Below are positions 37,448-45,762 of a stretch of 64,000 nucleotides of DNA, piece by piece. The position numbers and the translations under genes are program-made. The first letter of the stretch is position 1; every line of letters starts with the position of its first letter. A model generated the notes under the pieces. That model had not been told where the DNA came from. It made no database searches and worked only from the letters and a program-made list of their open reading frames with translations. Origin of the DNA: Nitrospira sp. (lineage in GTDB: Bacteria; Nitrospirota; Nitrospiria; Nitrospirales; Nitrospiraceae); contig JAEURX010000025.1 of NCBI GenBank assembly GCA_016788885.1, positions 90,374 to 154,373 on the forward strand, in the 5' to 3' direction.

Positions 37448-37672
37448 ACGTATTGATCTCGCAAGCTATGTACCAGGCGACCCATCCCCGCTACAGGGCT
37501 ATCCTCCATTGGTTCCGTGGGGTAGGAACGACTCCTCGGCAGCGCTGGCGACAAAAGCCCCAACGACAGCCGTCTCCCTGCGGCATCACGCCACAGCCGC
37601 AGGATGCCATGCCACCCTCATGCGTGGTGATTAGGGACAGTTTTTAGGAAAAGGATTCGCCCGACAGAGCAC

Positions 37673-38029
37673 TCAGGGCTGGAGCGATCGAATGTAGGCC
37701 AGCAGGTCTGCGATTTGCGCCTCGTTCAGCGATGCGGCATACCCGGTCATGGCCGTTCCCGAGCGCCCCTCCATGATGATCTTGCGCAACTGCGCATCGG
37801 TTTTTGTCTGCGTCGGCTTCGCCGTCAGGTCGGCAGGAGGCGGCGCCAGGTAGGCGGCCATCTCGCTGTCGCCCTTTCCCGTCGGGCCATGGCAATTTTG
37901 GCAACTTGTCGCGTAGAGCTTCTTCCCGGCTTCAGGGTTCGCTTGTCCGGACTCTGCGACATTGAGAGGAATCACCCCCAGCACCATCAGCATCAGCATC
38001 ACCACGCCCAATCCACCGCTTCTCTGCAT
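37673..38029 (-). CDS. Monoheme cytochrome c, bc-complex associated
   Basis: 118-aa exported class I cytochrome: signal peptide GLGVVMLMLMVLGVIPLNVA, heme site CQNCHGPTGKGDSE near residue 43, axial Met in RSGTAMTGYAAS near 93, ending QIADLLAYIRSLQP. AAGGAGG precedes tandem ATGs; 38029 has the better spacing. It follows the cytochrome b/c gene by 70 bp, so it probably shuttles electrons from the complex to an oxidase. Confidence 0.9.
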   Translation of the reverse strand: MQRSGGLGVVMLMLMVLGVIPLNVAESGQANPEAGKKLYATSCQNCHGPTGKGDSEMAAYLAPPPADLTAKPTQTKTDAQLRKIIMEGRSGTAMTGYAASLNEAQIADLLAYIRSLQP

Positions 38030-38101
38030 CATGCGCCTCCTTACCCGATCCTCTCTTCACCATTCGACGCGCACGTCGTTCCCGCAGGCGACGCCGCCAT
38101 G

Positions 38102-39427
38102 CTACGTCGTGCGCGTTAAGCTCAACATATAACTCGTCAGGTCATTCAGCTGCTGCTCGGTGAGAGGGAATTTCGGCATAAACGAACCCGGCGACACGGA
38201 TTGAGGGTCACGAAAATGCTTGAGGTGCCAGGTACGATCCGGCCTCATGTCCCCAATGGTCGACAGATCCGGCGCCACGGCACCGCCTTCCCCATGGATC
38301 CGATGACAGCCGACACAGCCGAGCTGCGCATACACCGTCTTCCCTCTGGCCACGGAGGGGTCGGTTCTCGGCACCGCATAGAGATTTTTGATCGAAACAC
38401 CCAGCAGCCCGAACACGACGAGGAGGAACAGCAGGCCGCCACCAAGCGCGACGGGCCGCCGAATAGGATTTCGCACGGGGTTGCGATCGATAAACGGCCA
38501 GAACAACATGACCAGGATCACGCAAAGCGGCAGCACCCAAGTCGCCACCGGTTCAAGCGGTCCATGTACGTACTTGAGCAATTCGTAATAGAAGAGAAAA
38601 TACCATTCTGGAACCGGCACGAAGCTCGTATCGGACGGATTGGCCTTATCCGTCAAGGGCAGAGGGATGGTGAACGCGAGGATCGCCACGACCAGAAATA
38701 CACAGGCAATGACGACGGCATCCATGTAGACCTGCCGCGGAGCAAACGTTTCGGCGCCCAATGACGCCCGGTCGTCGGTCCAGGGTCCTGCCGGCCCCAC
38801 TCGCCGCAGGACGAACAGGTGCACGGCAATCCCCGTGATGAGGATCGCAGGTAGAAACAACACATGAATCGCAAAAAATCGTGAGAGTGTCAGGGCGCCA
38901 AGAATTTCACCGCCGCGCAGGATGCGAGAGGCCACATCTCCGATGAGCGGGACCGTGCCCACCATATTGATCCCGATTTGAGTCGCCCAATAGGCCGTTT
39001 GATCCCAGGGCAGGAGATAGCCGGTGAAGGCAAAGGTCATCACGAGCAGAAACAGCAGCACCCCGACCATCCACATCACTTCGCGCGGGGCTTTGTAGGC
39101 GCCATACAGAAACGTCTGAAGCATGTGAAGCCCGATCGCGACGACCATCGACGAGGCACCCCAATGGTGCAGGCCTCGCACGAACCATCCCAAGGTAATG
39201 TCGGTTTCGATAAATCGAACGCTGTCGTACGCATGGTCGGGGGTGGGCGCATAATAGAGCGCGAGAAACATGCCCGTAGCGGCCTGCATGAGGAACAGGA
39301 ACAGCGTGATGGAGCCGAAGACGTAAATCCAACTGGCCCCGCCGGGGATAGGCTCATCGAGCAACGTGCGCTGGACTGGCTTGAGATTCAGACGGCTGTC
39401 GAGCCAATCGTACAGGCGAGAAGACAT
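38102..39427 (-). CDS. Cytochrome b (b6 + subunit IV) fused to a C-terminal heme c domain
   Basis: 441-aa core subunit of a quinol:cytochrome c oxidoreductase. Helices 1-4 hold heme b ligands (GLHHWGASSMVVAIGLHML near residue 86 and AIHVLFLPAILITGIAVHLF near 188, with 14 residues between the last two His as in cytochrome b6). The Qo-site PEWYFLFYYELLKY is near 275. Helices 5-7 form the subunit IV part. The tail (from about 355) is a cytochrome c domain with CVGCHRIHGEGG and Met in PGSFMPKFP. GGGAG precedes the ATG. It lies 93 bp after the Rieske gene. The fused c-heme replaces cytochrome c1. Confidence 0.92.
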   Translation of the reverse strand: MSSRLYDWLDSRLNLKPVQRTLLDEPIPGGASWIYVFGSITLFLFLMQAATGMFLALYYAPTPDHAYDSVRFIETDITLGWFVRGLHHWGASSMVVAIGLHMLQTFLYGAYKAPREVMWMVGVLLFLLVMTFAFTGYLLPWDQTAYWATQIGINMVGTVPLIGDVASRILRGGEILGALTLSRFFAIHVLFLPAILITGIAVHLFVLRRVGPAGPWTDDRASLGAETFAPRQVYMDAVVIACVFLVVAILAFTIPLPLTDKANPSDTSFVPVPEWYFLFYYELLKYVHGPLEPVATWVLPLCVILVMLFWPFIDRNPVRNPIRRPVALGGGLLFLLVVFGLLGVSIKNLYAVPRTDPSVARGKTVYAQLGCVGCHRIHGEGGAVAPDLSTIGDMRPDRTWHLKHFRDPQSVSPGSFMPKFPLTEQQLNDLTSYMLSLTRTT

Positions 39428-39520
39428 TCGACTCCCAGATCTCAGTGTTGAATCGTGCCTGTAGACGCTTCACGAGAAGCGCCACTCGACACTGACCACG
39501 ACACACGCACCGCGACGCAC

Positions 39521-40078
39521 TCACAGCTCAACACTTTCTCCCAACCCTGACTTGAATTCCTTATACATCACCAGAAGCCGCCCCCCTTCCACCTTTGAAG
39601 GAAGGACATCGAGGGGACGCGGAGCGGGCCCACCTACGACTTGCCCGTTCACGTCATAGGCACTTCCGTGGCAGGGACAGAGAAATTTTTTGTCCGTTTC
39701 ATCCCAACGATAGCCGCAGCCCAGGTGCGTACAGATCGGCGAAAACACCTTGATGTCGCCCTGCGCTTGCTTGACCGCCCACACCGCCTTGTGAGCAGTG
39801 GTCGCCAGCCAGCCGTCACGGACCGTCGTGACATGGTCCAATTGCTTCGGATGGCCTGAAGACAGTTCATCGACCGGCCCGACATCGACCCAGTCGCGAT
39901 GGCGCCGCTGAAACGCCGGGGAGACCAGCGTACTGAGCAAAGGAATCGAAAGCCCGAGGCCGACGAATCCGGCTGCCGCCAGCGTGATCCAATGAAAAAA
40001 CGTTCGTCGCGATCCAACAGGCGTTGAAAAGCCTTTCCCGCCACTGGTCGCGGTTCCACCTGAATGACTCACGTTCAC
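39521..40078 (-). CDS. Rieske iron-sulfur protein
   Basis: 185-aa Rieske subunit of the bc-type complex. An N-terminal membrane anchor (FFHWITLAAAGFVGLGLSI, with RRT before it, possible Tat signal) precedes the soluble domain. Cluster ligands are CTHLGCGYRW near residue 124 and CPCHGSAYDVNG near 143; both Cys-His pairs are intact, and the disulfide cysteines are present. It ends PRPLDVLP with a short strand. The start is a GTG; 40078 or 40072 both fit. First gene of the complex cluster, followed by cytochrome b/c. Confidence 0.92.
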   Translation of the reverse strand: MNVSHSGGTATSGGKGFSTPVGSRRTFFHWITLAAAGFVGLGLSIPLLSTLVSPAFQRRHRDWVDVGPVDELSSGHPKQLDHVTTVRDGWLATTAHKAVWAVKQAQGDIKVFSPICTHLGCGYRWDETDKKFLCPCHGSAYDVNGQVVGGPAPRPLDVLPSKVEGGRLLVMYKEFKSGLGESVEL

Positions 40079-40179
40079 CTTCCCTCGTAAGGGGTGCTCC
40101 CAGAGAGACGAGGAGACGAAAGTGAATCCACTCTCGTCTCCTCTGAGATCGACACGCTGACGCTCGTCCCTCAGGCCAT

Positions 40180-40614
40180 CTAGCTCTCGATGTCCAACCC
40201 AAGACCAATTCGGGCACGGAGCAAATCATGCCGGGTCAGCGTATACACGATGGTGCCGTCCCGTTCGACAGGAAGATTGAGTAGATGCTTTTCTTCCATG
40301 ATCCGAACCGCGTCATCGATCGAGGTATTCGCCGTCACGATGATCCGCTCTCGGATCATAATCCGTTCCACCGTCACCTGATTAAGGTCCACATTCGAGT
40401 CGAGCGCTTTCAGAAAATCGAATTCACTGATGAACCCGACATATTGTCCCGCGTCATCGACCACAGGCGCTCCAGGCGTATGAGTCGTCAGCAAATCGGC
40501 CGCAACTTCCAGAGCATTTTGGTTACGATTCACCAGTATTTGGTTCGTCCCCACGATTTGTCCGACGGTCTTAAAACCGCCTGCCGGTACTCCATCTTTC
40601 ACTACCTTGGGCAT
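40180..40614 (-). CDS. CBS-domain protein
   Basis: 144 aa, two CBS motifs forming one Bateman module: VGQIVGTNQILVNRNQNALE with PGAPVVDDAGQYVGFISEFDFLKA (residues 15-75), and ERIMIRERIIVTANTSIDDA with HLLNLPVERDGTIVYTLTRHDLLRA. Such modules bind adenosine nucleotides. ATG 40614 has AAGGAGG at ideal distance, better than a GTG two codons upstream. There is no catalytic domain, so it is a likely energy-state sensor. It precedes the Rieske gene by 101 bp. Confidence 0.9.
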   Translation of the reverse strand: MPKVVKDGVPAGGFKTVGQIVGTNQILVNRNQNALEVAADLLTTHTPGAPVVDDAGQYVGFISEFDFLKALDSNVDLNQVTVERIMIRERIIVTANTSIDDAVRIMEEKHLLNLPVERDGTIVYTLTRHDLLRARIGLGLDIES

Positions 40615-40758
40615 CGTCACCTCCTTCGCGATCGTCCAATGACGACATTGTCACTGGCACGTTTCAGACGGTCTTTGATCCACAGACCACCCCCCTTCAC
40701 TCGAGCGAAACCCCTTCCTGCTCGGTGAAGAGCGAACTCAGTCCCCACATCTGACGAC

Positions 40759-40977
40759 TCAGGATTTTTTGGCCGCTTCAAGGTGGCAGGTGTTGACGCC
40801 GAACAGTGTCCACACCGGACAATACCCGATCGTTCCCGTCGCCAATGCGATGGTCCCTACCGCCAGAATCACCCCCGTACCGATAGGCGGAAGCCCCGCA
40901 AAGGCTCCGATGCCGATCAACAGCACTCCCAGAATGATCCGAATCGGCCGCTCGATTCCGCCCACGTTGCATGCCAT
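40759..40977 (-). CDS. DUF2892 inner-membrane protein
   Basis: 72-aa protein with two short helices (PIRIILGVLLIGIGAFAGL and GVILAVGTIALATGTIGYCP) and a starting ACNVGGIERP, the DUF2892 pattern also seen at the C-terminus of rhodanese YgaP. The conserved cysteine in GYCPVWTLFG is present. AAGGAGG precedes the ATG at 40977. Function unknown. A second DUF2892 gene is at 61890. Confidence 0.87.
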   Translation of the reverse strand: MACNVGGIERPIRIILGVLLIGIGAFAGLPPIGTGVILAVGTIALATGTIGYCPVWTLFGVNTCHLEAAKKS

Positions 40978-41185
40978 CACAGCACCTCCTTCGTTGCGAT
41001 CACGCCATGAGCCGCCAACTTTCAGCCCTCAGCCGTCTGGATCACAGCTACCGGCGACTCGCAATCTCGATAGGTATGAGTCATCGCAGAGGAAATGGAT
41101 TCAGTTTTCACTCAACCGGCCACTTTCGATTCTCCGCATGTCCTCTGATGCTGACAGCTGACGGCTGAACGCCGACGGTAGATGG

Positions 41186-41674
41186 CTATTTCGTCGCAAA
41201 ACGATACATATCGTGGCAGGTGGTGCATCGTGCCGTCATACTCGACAAGCGACTGAGAATCTGCTGCGACGTCTCGCCTTGCGCGATACCATCGGCCAGA
41301 TGATCCATATCTTTATGAATGGACATGCCCATTTGCTTGAATGCGAGGGGAAGCTTCAACATGATCGCAGGGTTGACGTCCACGGCCATCGCCATGCCTG
41401 CCGCGCGAGCTGCCCCTTCCGCATCCTTGAGGTTCGGACTCGGTCTTCCCAACACCGTGACGACACCATGCACCGCTTTTAAGAGATCGCGCATCTCCGC
41501 TAATACGAGATCCCGTTCCGCGGGAGCCAGAAGAATTTCCGTACGCCCATCGCTAGCCGGCCTGGTATGCCCCTGGATGAACCACGTCAGCATGATCATC
41601 ACCGTGATCACCCACAGTGCAGCTGTCCCCACCCCGACGACACGCCAATTGATGAGATGACGAATACCGTTCAT
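41186..41674 (-). CDS. Cytochrome c'-like membrane-anchored protein
   Basis: 162-aa protein with an N-terminal helix anchor (VVGVGTAALWVITVMIMLTWF), a helical body (LVLAEMRDLLKAVHGVVTVL, PLAFKQMGMSIHKDMDHLAD) and one C-terminal heme site CTTCHDMYRF near residue 152. This is the cytochrome c'/c556 arrangement, like the lipoprotein at 26380. Its ATG directly follows the stop of the upstream cytochrome gene. NO binding or electron transfer are both possible roles. Confidence 0.85.
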   Translation of the reverse strand: MNGIRHLINWRVVGVGTAALWVITVMIMLTWFIQGHTRPASDGRTEILLAPAERDLVLAEMRDLLKAVHGVVTVLGRPSPNLKDAEGAARAAGMAMAVDVNPAIMLKLPLAFKQMGMSIHKDMDHLADGIAQGETSQQILSRLSSMTARCTTCHDMYRFATK

Positions 41675-42043
41675 TCAGGGCTGACTCCGTCCGGCCTCGC
41701 CGCCCAACTGGCGCAGATAGGCCGTCACATCGCGCATGTCTTGTTCGGTGAGGACGAACTTCCAGGCCCCCATCGCCGTGTTCTTTCGACCCTCGTGAAT
41801 CGTCTTCAGCAAGGTCGCCTCCAATTGGTTTTGCACGGCCGGAGCAGTGAGGTCGGCGACCGGCGGCGTGAAGGTCATGACGCCGTTTCCCTTTCCTTCC
41901 ACACCATGGCACCGGATGCACACATTGGCGTAGAGCAACTTCCCCTTCGCGGCATCGCCGTCATCACCTGCCTGCAGACTGCCTACCCCCGTCAGGAAGA
42001 GGATCAGCGCCGCACCACAGTATAGGCTACGTCGTCGGTTCAT
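41675..42043 (-). CDS. Monoheme cytochrome c
   Basis: 122-aa exported class I cytochrome: signal peptide SLYCGAALILFLTGVGSLQA, heme site CIRCHGVEGKGNG near residue 43, axial Met in GRKNTAMGAWKFVL near 92, closing helix MRDVTAYLRQLGG. GAAGGG precedes the ATG. It abuts the next cytochrome gene (stop and start are adjacent), so the two are co-translated. Similar in length and domain to the cytochrome at 37673. Confidence 0.92.
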   Translation of the reverse strand: MNRRRSLYCGAALILFLTGVGSLQAGDDGDAAKGKLLYANVCIRCHGVEGKGNGVMTFTPPVADLTAPAVQNQLEATLLKTIHEGRKNTAMGAWKFVLTEQDMRDVTAYLRQLGGEAGRSQP

Positions 42044-42261
42044 GGGAAACCCTTCACTCCAGAGCGCGTTTCTATGAATCAGGACTACGTAGGATGATCA
42101 GAATGCGATCCCTGTGCCACTCACATCTGTAGGAAAGGGAATGACACATCTTGCTGAAGCCGCCGATTCTCACGGAGGCTGCAACCCCATGCGCCTGGGG
42201 TCTGGAGAGAATCACCCCAACGCAACGATCTGGCTGGCGCAAGATGCCACAGGCGTGGAAG

Positions 42262-42696
42262 TCATAGAATCGTCGGTTCCAAGGTCACACTGGTTTTCAT
42301 GGAATTGGAAATCAGGCAGTTGGCTTCGGCCTTTTCAATCAATTCTTTCGCCTTGGCTGCGTCACCTCCGGCCTGAAGCGTGATGCGCGGCCGCAAGGTG
42401 ATCACGGTCACTTGAAACTTCCCGTCCACAAGTTCCAGACGACCTTCTGCCTCAGATTGATACGAAGCAAAGGCTAGCCCCGCCCGTTCAGCCACCGCGA
42501 GAAAGGTGGTCATGAGACAAATGTTCGCTGCCGCGACATACAAGTCTTCCGGAGACCAGATCCCCTCGTGCCCCTTGAATTCCGGCGGTGTCGCCACCTG
42601 GATCTCCGGTTTACCGTCACAGGCGATCACGCCTTTTTTCTGCTCCGTCCACTTCACGGTCGTGTGATACGTATACACCTTACTGCGAACGTCCAT
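42262..42696 (-). CDS. OsmC family protein
   Basis: 144-aa OsmC-fold protein: YTYHTTVKWTEQKKGVIACDGKPE start, GIWSPEDLYVAAANICLMTTFLAVAERAGL with Cys near residue 60, and IEKAEANCLISNSMKTSV with Cys near 128. This is the longer OsmC subgroup resembling YhfA/SACOL types. CGGAGGGGG precedes the ATG. It lies between cytochromes and a Rnk-like factor with no overlap, probably its own transcript. Peroxide or thiol detoxification is inferred from the family. Confidence 0.88.
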   Translation of the reverse strand: MDVRSKVYTYHTTVKWTEQKKGVIACDGKPEIQVATPPEFKGHEGIWSPEDLYVAAANICLMTTFLAVAERAGLAFASYQSEAEGRLELVDGKFQVTVITLRPRITLQAGGDAAKAKELIEKAEANCLISNSMKTSVTLEPTIL

Positions 42697-42808
42697 CGTC
42701 CCCCTCCGTATAGTTCATGATATGTTCGTTGCTCTCAGCGATACGCCATCAGGCATAGCCTCTTCGTCCACGAGATACGCTCTTCGCGCCACGATTTCCC
42801 GCAGTCCG

Positions 42809-43225
42809 CTAGAGGTGAAAATCTCCTGCGGCTTCCGGCTGATACAAGACTGCCTTGATGCGCACCGTTCGTACCCCGGCAGGCACGGGCCAATCCACCG
42901 TCTCCCCCGCGCGGGCCCCCAACAGGGCAGTCCCGATTGGCGCAAGAATCGAAAGCTTCTTGTCCTGGATGCCGGCATCAGAAGGAAAGACCAGCGTATA
43001 GACATTTTCCATGCCGGTATCGACGTCTTCGATCCGTACTTGGGAATTCATCGTGATCACATCATGGGGAACGGCCGAAGGATCCACGACATGGGCGCGA
43101 TCAAGTTCATGCTCCAAACTCTCCAAGTGATCCCGGTCCCGTGCCCCGGCGCTGAGACGAGCGTTCAGGACATCTCTCAGGCGTGCCAAATCGAATTCGG
43201 TGATATAAATTTCACGCTGGTTCAT
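42809..43225 (-). CDS. GreA/GreB-family (Rnk-like) transcription factor
   Basis: 138-aa protein with a short N-terminal helical part (ITEFDLARLRDVLNARL) and the FKBP-like GreA C-terminal domain (VITMNSQVRIEDVDTGMENVYTLVFPSDA, ILAPIGTALLGARAGETVDWPVPAG). The N-terminal coiled coil is too short for cleavage factor activity, so it resembles Rnk, a regulator that binds RNA polymerase. GAAGGAG precedes the ATG. Its start overlaps the stop of the upstream Usp gene (ATGA). Confidence 0.87.
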   Translation of the reverse strand: MNQREIYITEFDLARLRDVLNARLSAGARDRDHLESLEHELDRAHVVDPSAVPHDVITMNSQVRIEDVDTGMENVYTLVFPSDAGIQDKKLSILAPIGTALLGARAGETVDWPVPAGVRTVRIKAVLYQPEAAGDFHL

Positions 43226-44199
43226 CGCTCTGCTCCTTCAGTTTCCGTCTCGCTCATGGTTTGTGGCATGATCCGGCGATGATTCGGCGCGAATTTCGGC
43301 GCCTTCACGGTGAGGACCGGGCAGGTCGCCCGGCGTAACACCGCATCAGCCACGCTGCCGAATCGTTCCACCGATAGGCCGCGACGGCCATGGGTCCCCA
43401 TCACGATCAGGTCAGACCGATGACGCAGCGCAGAGGCGAGAATCACATCGGAAGCCATGCCTCCTGCAATCTCGACGTCGGCGGCCAAGCCGAATGAGGT
43501 CACGAAGGTCCGAAGCTCCTCCAGTTGCTTGTTCCAATGGTCTCGTTTTTGCGCCTCCTGTTCGACCAGGCCCAGGCCGCAATCCAAGTCGTAGCAGACC
43601 GGCTCCAACACATGCATCAAGGTGACGGTGGCACGGAGGCCGTTGGCGAGCTGGACGGCATATTCGACGGCATCCAACGATGGGCTCGAAAAATCCAGCG
43701 GTGCCAGAATATGCCGGATCTGCACTTTTGGGCCTGCCGCAGAGGGCTTGCCCGCTTCTTCACGCAACCCTGGGACCGCGAGAACAGGACAGGGCGCTTC
43801 CCTCACAACCCGTTCCGTCGTGCCGCCGATCAGCCCACAGAGCATATTGGTTCGCCCCTGCACACCCAGCACAATGAGTTCCGCCCCTTCATCCTTCGCA
43901 GTCACACCAATGTGCTCTGCCGGATTCCCCAGCACCAACCGCACCTTCGCGGACAGGCCACATCGCACCAGATCTTCGCGTACTTCGGCCAACTGCTGCG
44001 CGGCATGAGCCCGCGCCGCCATCACTGCAGCAAGAGATTCTGCCTCGGCGTTCACTCGGTGGGGCGCCTCGATGACATGCAGCACTTCCAACGTGGCTGC
44101 CCAGTGGGAGGCAAGATAGGCGGCATAGGTCTGCGCACAGGCTGCGCCTTCAGAAAAATCGGTCGCCATGAGAATCCGTGTCATCAGTGGCTTAGTCAT
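43222..44199 (-). CDS. Tandem-domain universal stress protein
   Basis: 325 aa with two Usp domains. The first begins RILMATDFSEGAACAQTY and ends GVQGRTNMLCGLIGGTTERVV with CPVLAVP near residue 145. The second starts RHILAPLDFSSPSLDAVEYA and ends GTHGRRGLSVERFGSVADAVL with CPVLTVK. Nucleotide-binding glycine signatures are complete in the second domain and altered in the first (GLIGG). ATG 44199 follows GAGGAG; the 103 upstream codons in frame look non-coding. It forms a pair with the Rnk-like gene by a 4-bp overlap. Confidence 0.92.
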   Translation of the reverse strand: MTKPLMTRILMATDFSEGAACAQTYAAYLASHWAATLEVLHVIEAPHRVNAEAESLAAVMAARAHAAQQLAEVREDLVRCGLSAKVRLVLGNPAEHIGVTAKDEGAELIVLGVQGRTNMLCGLIGGTTERVVREAPCPVLAVPGLREEAGKPSAAGPKVQIRHILAPLDFSSPSLDAVEYAVQLANGLRATVTLMHVLEPVCYDLDCGLGLVEQEAQKRDHWNKQLEELRTFVTSFGLAADVEIAGGMASDVILASALRHRSDLIVMGTHGRRGLSVERFGSVADAVLRRATCPVLTVKAPKFAPNHRRIMPQTMSETETEGAER

Positions 44200-44504
44200 G
44201 ATAGCTCCTCTGAAACGGTTGGGCGACTGTTCCCGTGGAGACGACCGGTCTCCGGCAAGCGGCGACGGCAGGTCGATCAAGGAGCGGTACGCGTGGGTGG
44301 TGGAATCGTTCTGTCGGCGATCAACGACGAATAGTGTCTCTTCCAGCAAGACAAATGCCAACGGGGCTCCTACTCGTCCGATTGGGCATTTGCTTATTTT
44401 CTGGGCTGGTAGAATCCAGAGGAGGCCTACGTCTCGGACCGTACTGTTGCCATTTGCAGCAACGACCCTCTTCGCCGTGAGGCAATACACCCCGCGGCTG
44501 TCGC
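44200..44504. promoter_or_regulatory. Leader region with a long inverted repeat
   Basis: About 305 bp upstream of the Usp-Rnk pair. At 44352-44392, ACAAATGCC and GGCATTTG form a stem (extended by AA/TT with one bulge) around a 20-base loop. On the plus strand it is followed by a T-rich run (TTATTTT). No plus-strand gene ends here, so it may be an antisense or small-RNA terminator, or, read on the minus strand, part of the Usp leader. No other feature seen. Confidence 0.3.
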
Positions 44505-45365
44505 TCAAGAACGGTGCGTCAGCCCGATCATTTCCATCACCGCTGCCTCGCTCGGCGCCTGCTCGAGGAGGTCACGCGAAAAACTGAGGCACGGCAGGCG
44601 CTTATACATCGTCCGCAGCACTTCAGCCTCCTTCGGCGTATCGATCGCCTCGGTCAGACGTTCGAAGAGGACCATCATGTTCGGCAACACTCTCCGGCCC
44701 AGGTTCCAGAATGCTTCGACCTTTCCCGCCATGATGCACGTATTCCACAGCGCCCCTGACGCATAGGCCAACTGCGCCAGCGGCGGCTCCGGGCTCTCGA
44801 TGAATGTCTTGACGCGGCGGATCGTGCGAGGACCGAAATTGATCAGCTGATGATCGGGCATGATCCACCCGTATTCCGCATGCGGTCCTTCCGGCCGCGA
44901 CGCGAGCAACACCGGCTTCGTGGGCAGCTTCTCCGCCGCTCGCACGGCATACAGTACCTCCTTGAGATACCGTTCCTCGGGAAACACCACATGATCGGAG
45001 GGAGAAATCAGAACGATGCCCTCCGGATCACGCACACGAACGTAGGTCAACGAGAGAAAAATCCCTGAGGCCGTGCCAAGATTGCGGGGCTGCACCAAGA
45101 CAATCCCGGGATCCCGCGCGCTGATCTGCGCCCAGACCTCAGGGTGCCCACGAGCCAGGACGACCACCGTACGCGCCGGACTGGCGACCTGCATCATGCG
45201 ATCCAGCGTATGCTGGAGTTTCGAGCGAGTCCCAAGGAATCGGCCGTATGGCTTGGGAACCGTCTTTTCAGGCCGGGGCCTGATCGCCGGTGGCATCCCG
45301 GCGTCGGCATCGCTTGCCAGCACAATCGACCACCGTCGACCGCTGAATGTTCCTGGCTCCCGCAC
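44505..45365 (-). CDS. Sugar-phosphate nucleotidyltransferase-like protein, degenerate active-site loop
   Basis: 286 aa, related to mannose-1-phosphate guanylyltransferases: VPKPYGRFLGTRSKLQHTLDRM near residue 37, VLVQPRNLGTASGIFLSLTYV near 90, ISPSDHVVFPE near 119, EYGWI, VKTFIESPE and ASGALWNTCIMAGK. The N-terminal nucleotide loop, normally VLAGGxGTRL-like, reads VLASDADAGMPPAI here, so the Gly-rich signature and its Arg are lost. It may be inactive, regulatory, or use another nucleotide. GTG start. It follows two membrane microproteins in the same direction. Confidence 0.82.
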   Translation of the reverse strand: MREPGTFSGRRWSIVLASDADAGMPPAIRPRPEKTVPKPYGRFLGTRSKLQHTLDRMMQVASPARTVVVLARGHPEVWAQISARDPGIVLVQPRNLGTASGIFLSLTYVRVRDPEGIVLISPSDHVVFPEERYLKEVLYAVRAAEKLPTKPVLLASRPEGPHAEYGWIMPDHQLINFGPRTIRRVKTFIESPEPPLAQLAYASGALWNTCIMAGKVEAFWNLGRRVLPNMMVLFERLTEAIDTPKEAEVLRTMYKRLPCLSFSRDLLEQAPSEAAVMEMIGLTHRS

Positions 45366-45385
45366 AATGATCCCCTATATCTTGT

Positions 45386-45532
45386 TCAGTCCTTGCCGTC
45401 TCGAACGGCGTTCCTGCTGCGCTTCACAGGCGTCCGCAGCAAGACGATCTGCCTGTCATCGAAGAAGGACAACCACAGCATCGCCATCCACACCACACAG
45501 GTAATCCCTCCCAGCGCCAACAGCACGAGCAT
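45386..45532 (-). CDS. Single-pass membrane microprotein (48 aa)
   Basis: 48-codon frame starting ATG 45532 with GAGGTGG 3-9 bp upstream and ending TGA. The product opens with one hydrophobic helix (MLVLLALGGITCVVWMAMLW) followed by LSFFDDRQIVLL and a basic tail (RTPVKRSRNAVRDGKD). It lies 48 bp after the other microprotein gene and 20 bp before the nucleotidyltransferase gene. Composition and spacing support a real gene. Unknown function. Confidence 0.55.
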   Translation of the reverse strand: MLVLLALGGITCVVWMAMLWLSFFDDRQIVLLRTPVKRSRNAVRDGKD

Positions 45533-45580
45533 GCCACCACCTCTTTTCGCGTACCCTCTCGACAGAGGCCGGCGAGGCCT

Positions 45581-45691
45581 TTACCGGGATACATCCAGCA
45601 AAGACAAGCCCCAGAAGGCCATGACTCCCATTGCGCCAACGACCACCAACAGCAGCAGCGTGAGCGGCACAATGGTGTTCAGTTTGTTCAT
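45581..45691 (-). CDS. Single-pass membrane microprotein (36 aa)
   Basis: A 36-codon frame with ATG at 45691 and TAA at 45581. The product is MNKLNTIVPLTLLLLVVVGA followed by MGVMAFWGLSLLDVSR: one membrane helix and a short Arg-ended tail. The start has GCAGAG-like weak ribosome-binding bases. It is the first gene after a phased ATGAA repeat cluster (45763-45803). Its size recalls small oxidase or transporter accessory subunits, but no such partner is adjacent. Confidence 0.5.
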   Translation of the reverse strand: MNKLNTIVPLTLLLLVVVGAMGVMAFWGLSLLDVSR

Positions 45692-45762
45692 CGTTTACTC
45701 TGCAGGTCTGCGTGCGACAGGATGCGTCTTCTCCCGTGACCATACCAGTGTGGCAGCGACAC

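Noticed and set aside
42180..42200. ACCCCA/TGGGGT hairpin upstream of the OsmC gene end
   Set aside because: Only a 6-bp stem with no T-tract, in a region with no nearby plus-strand gene end. Likely chance.
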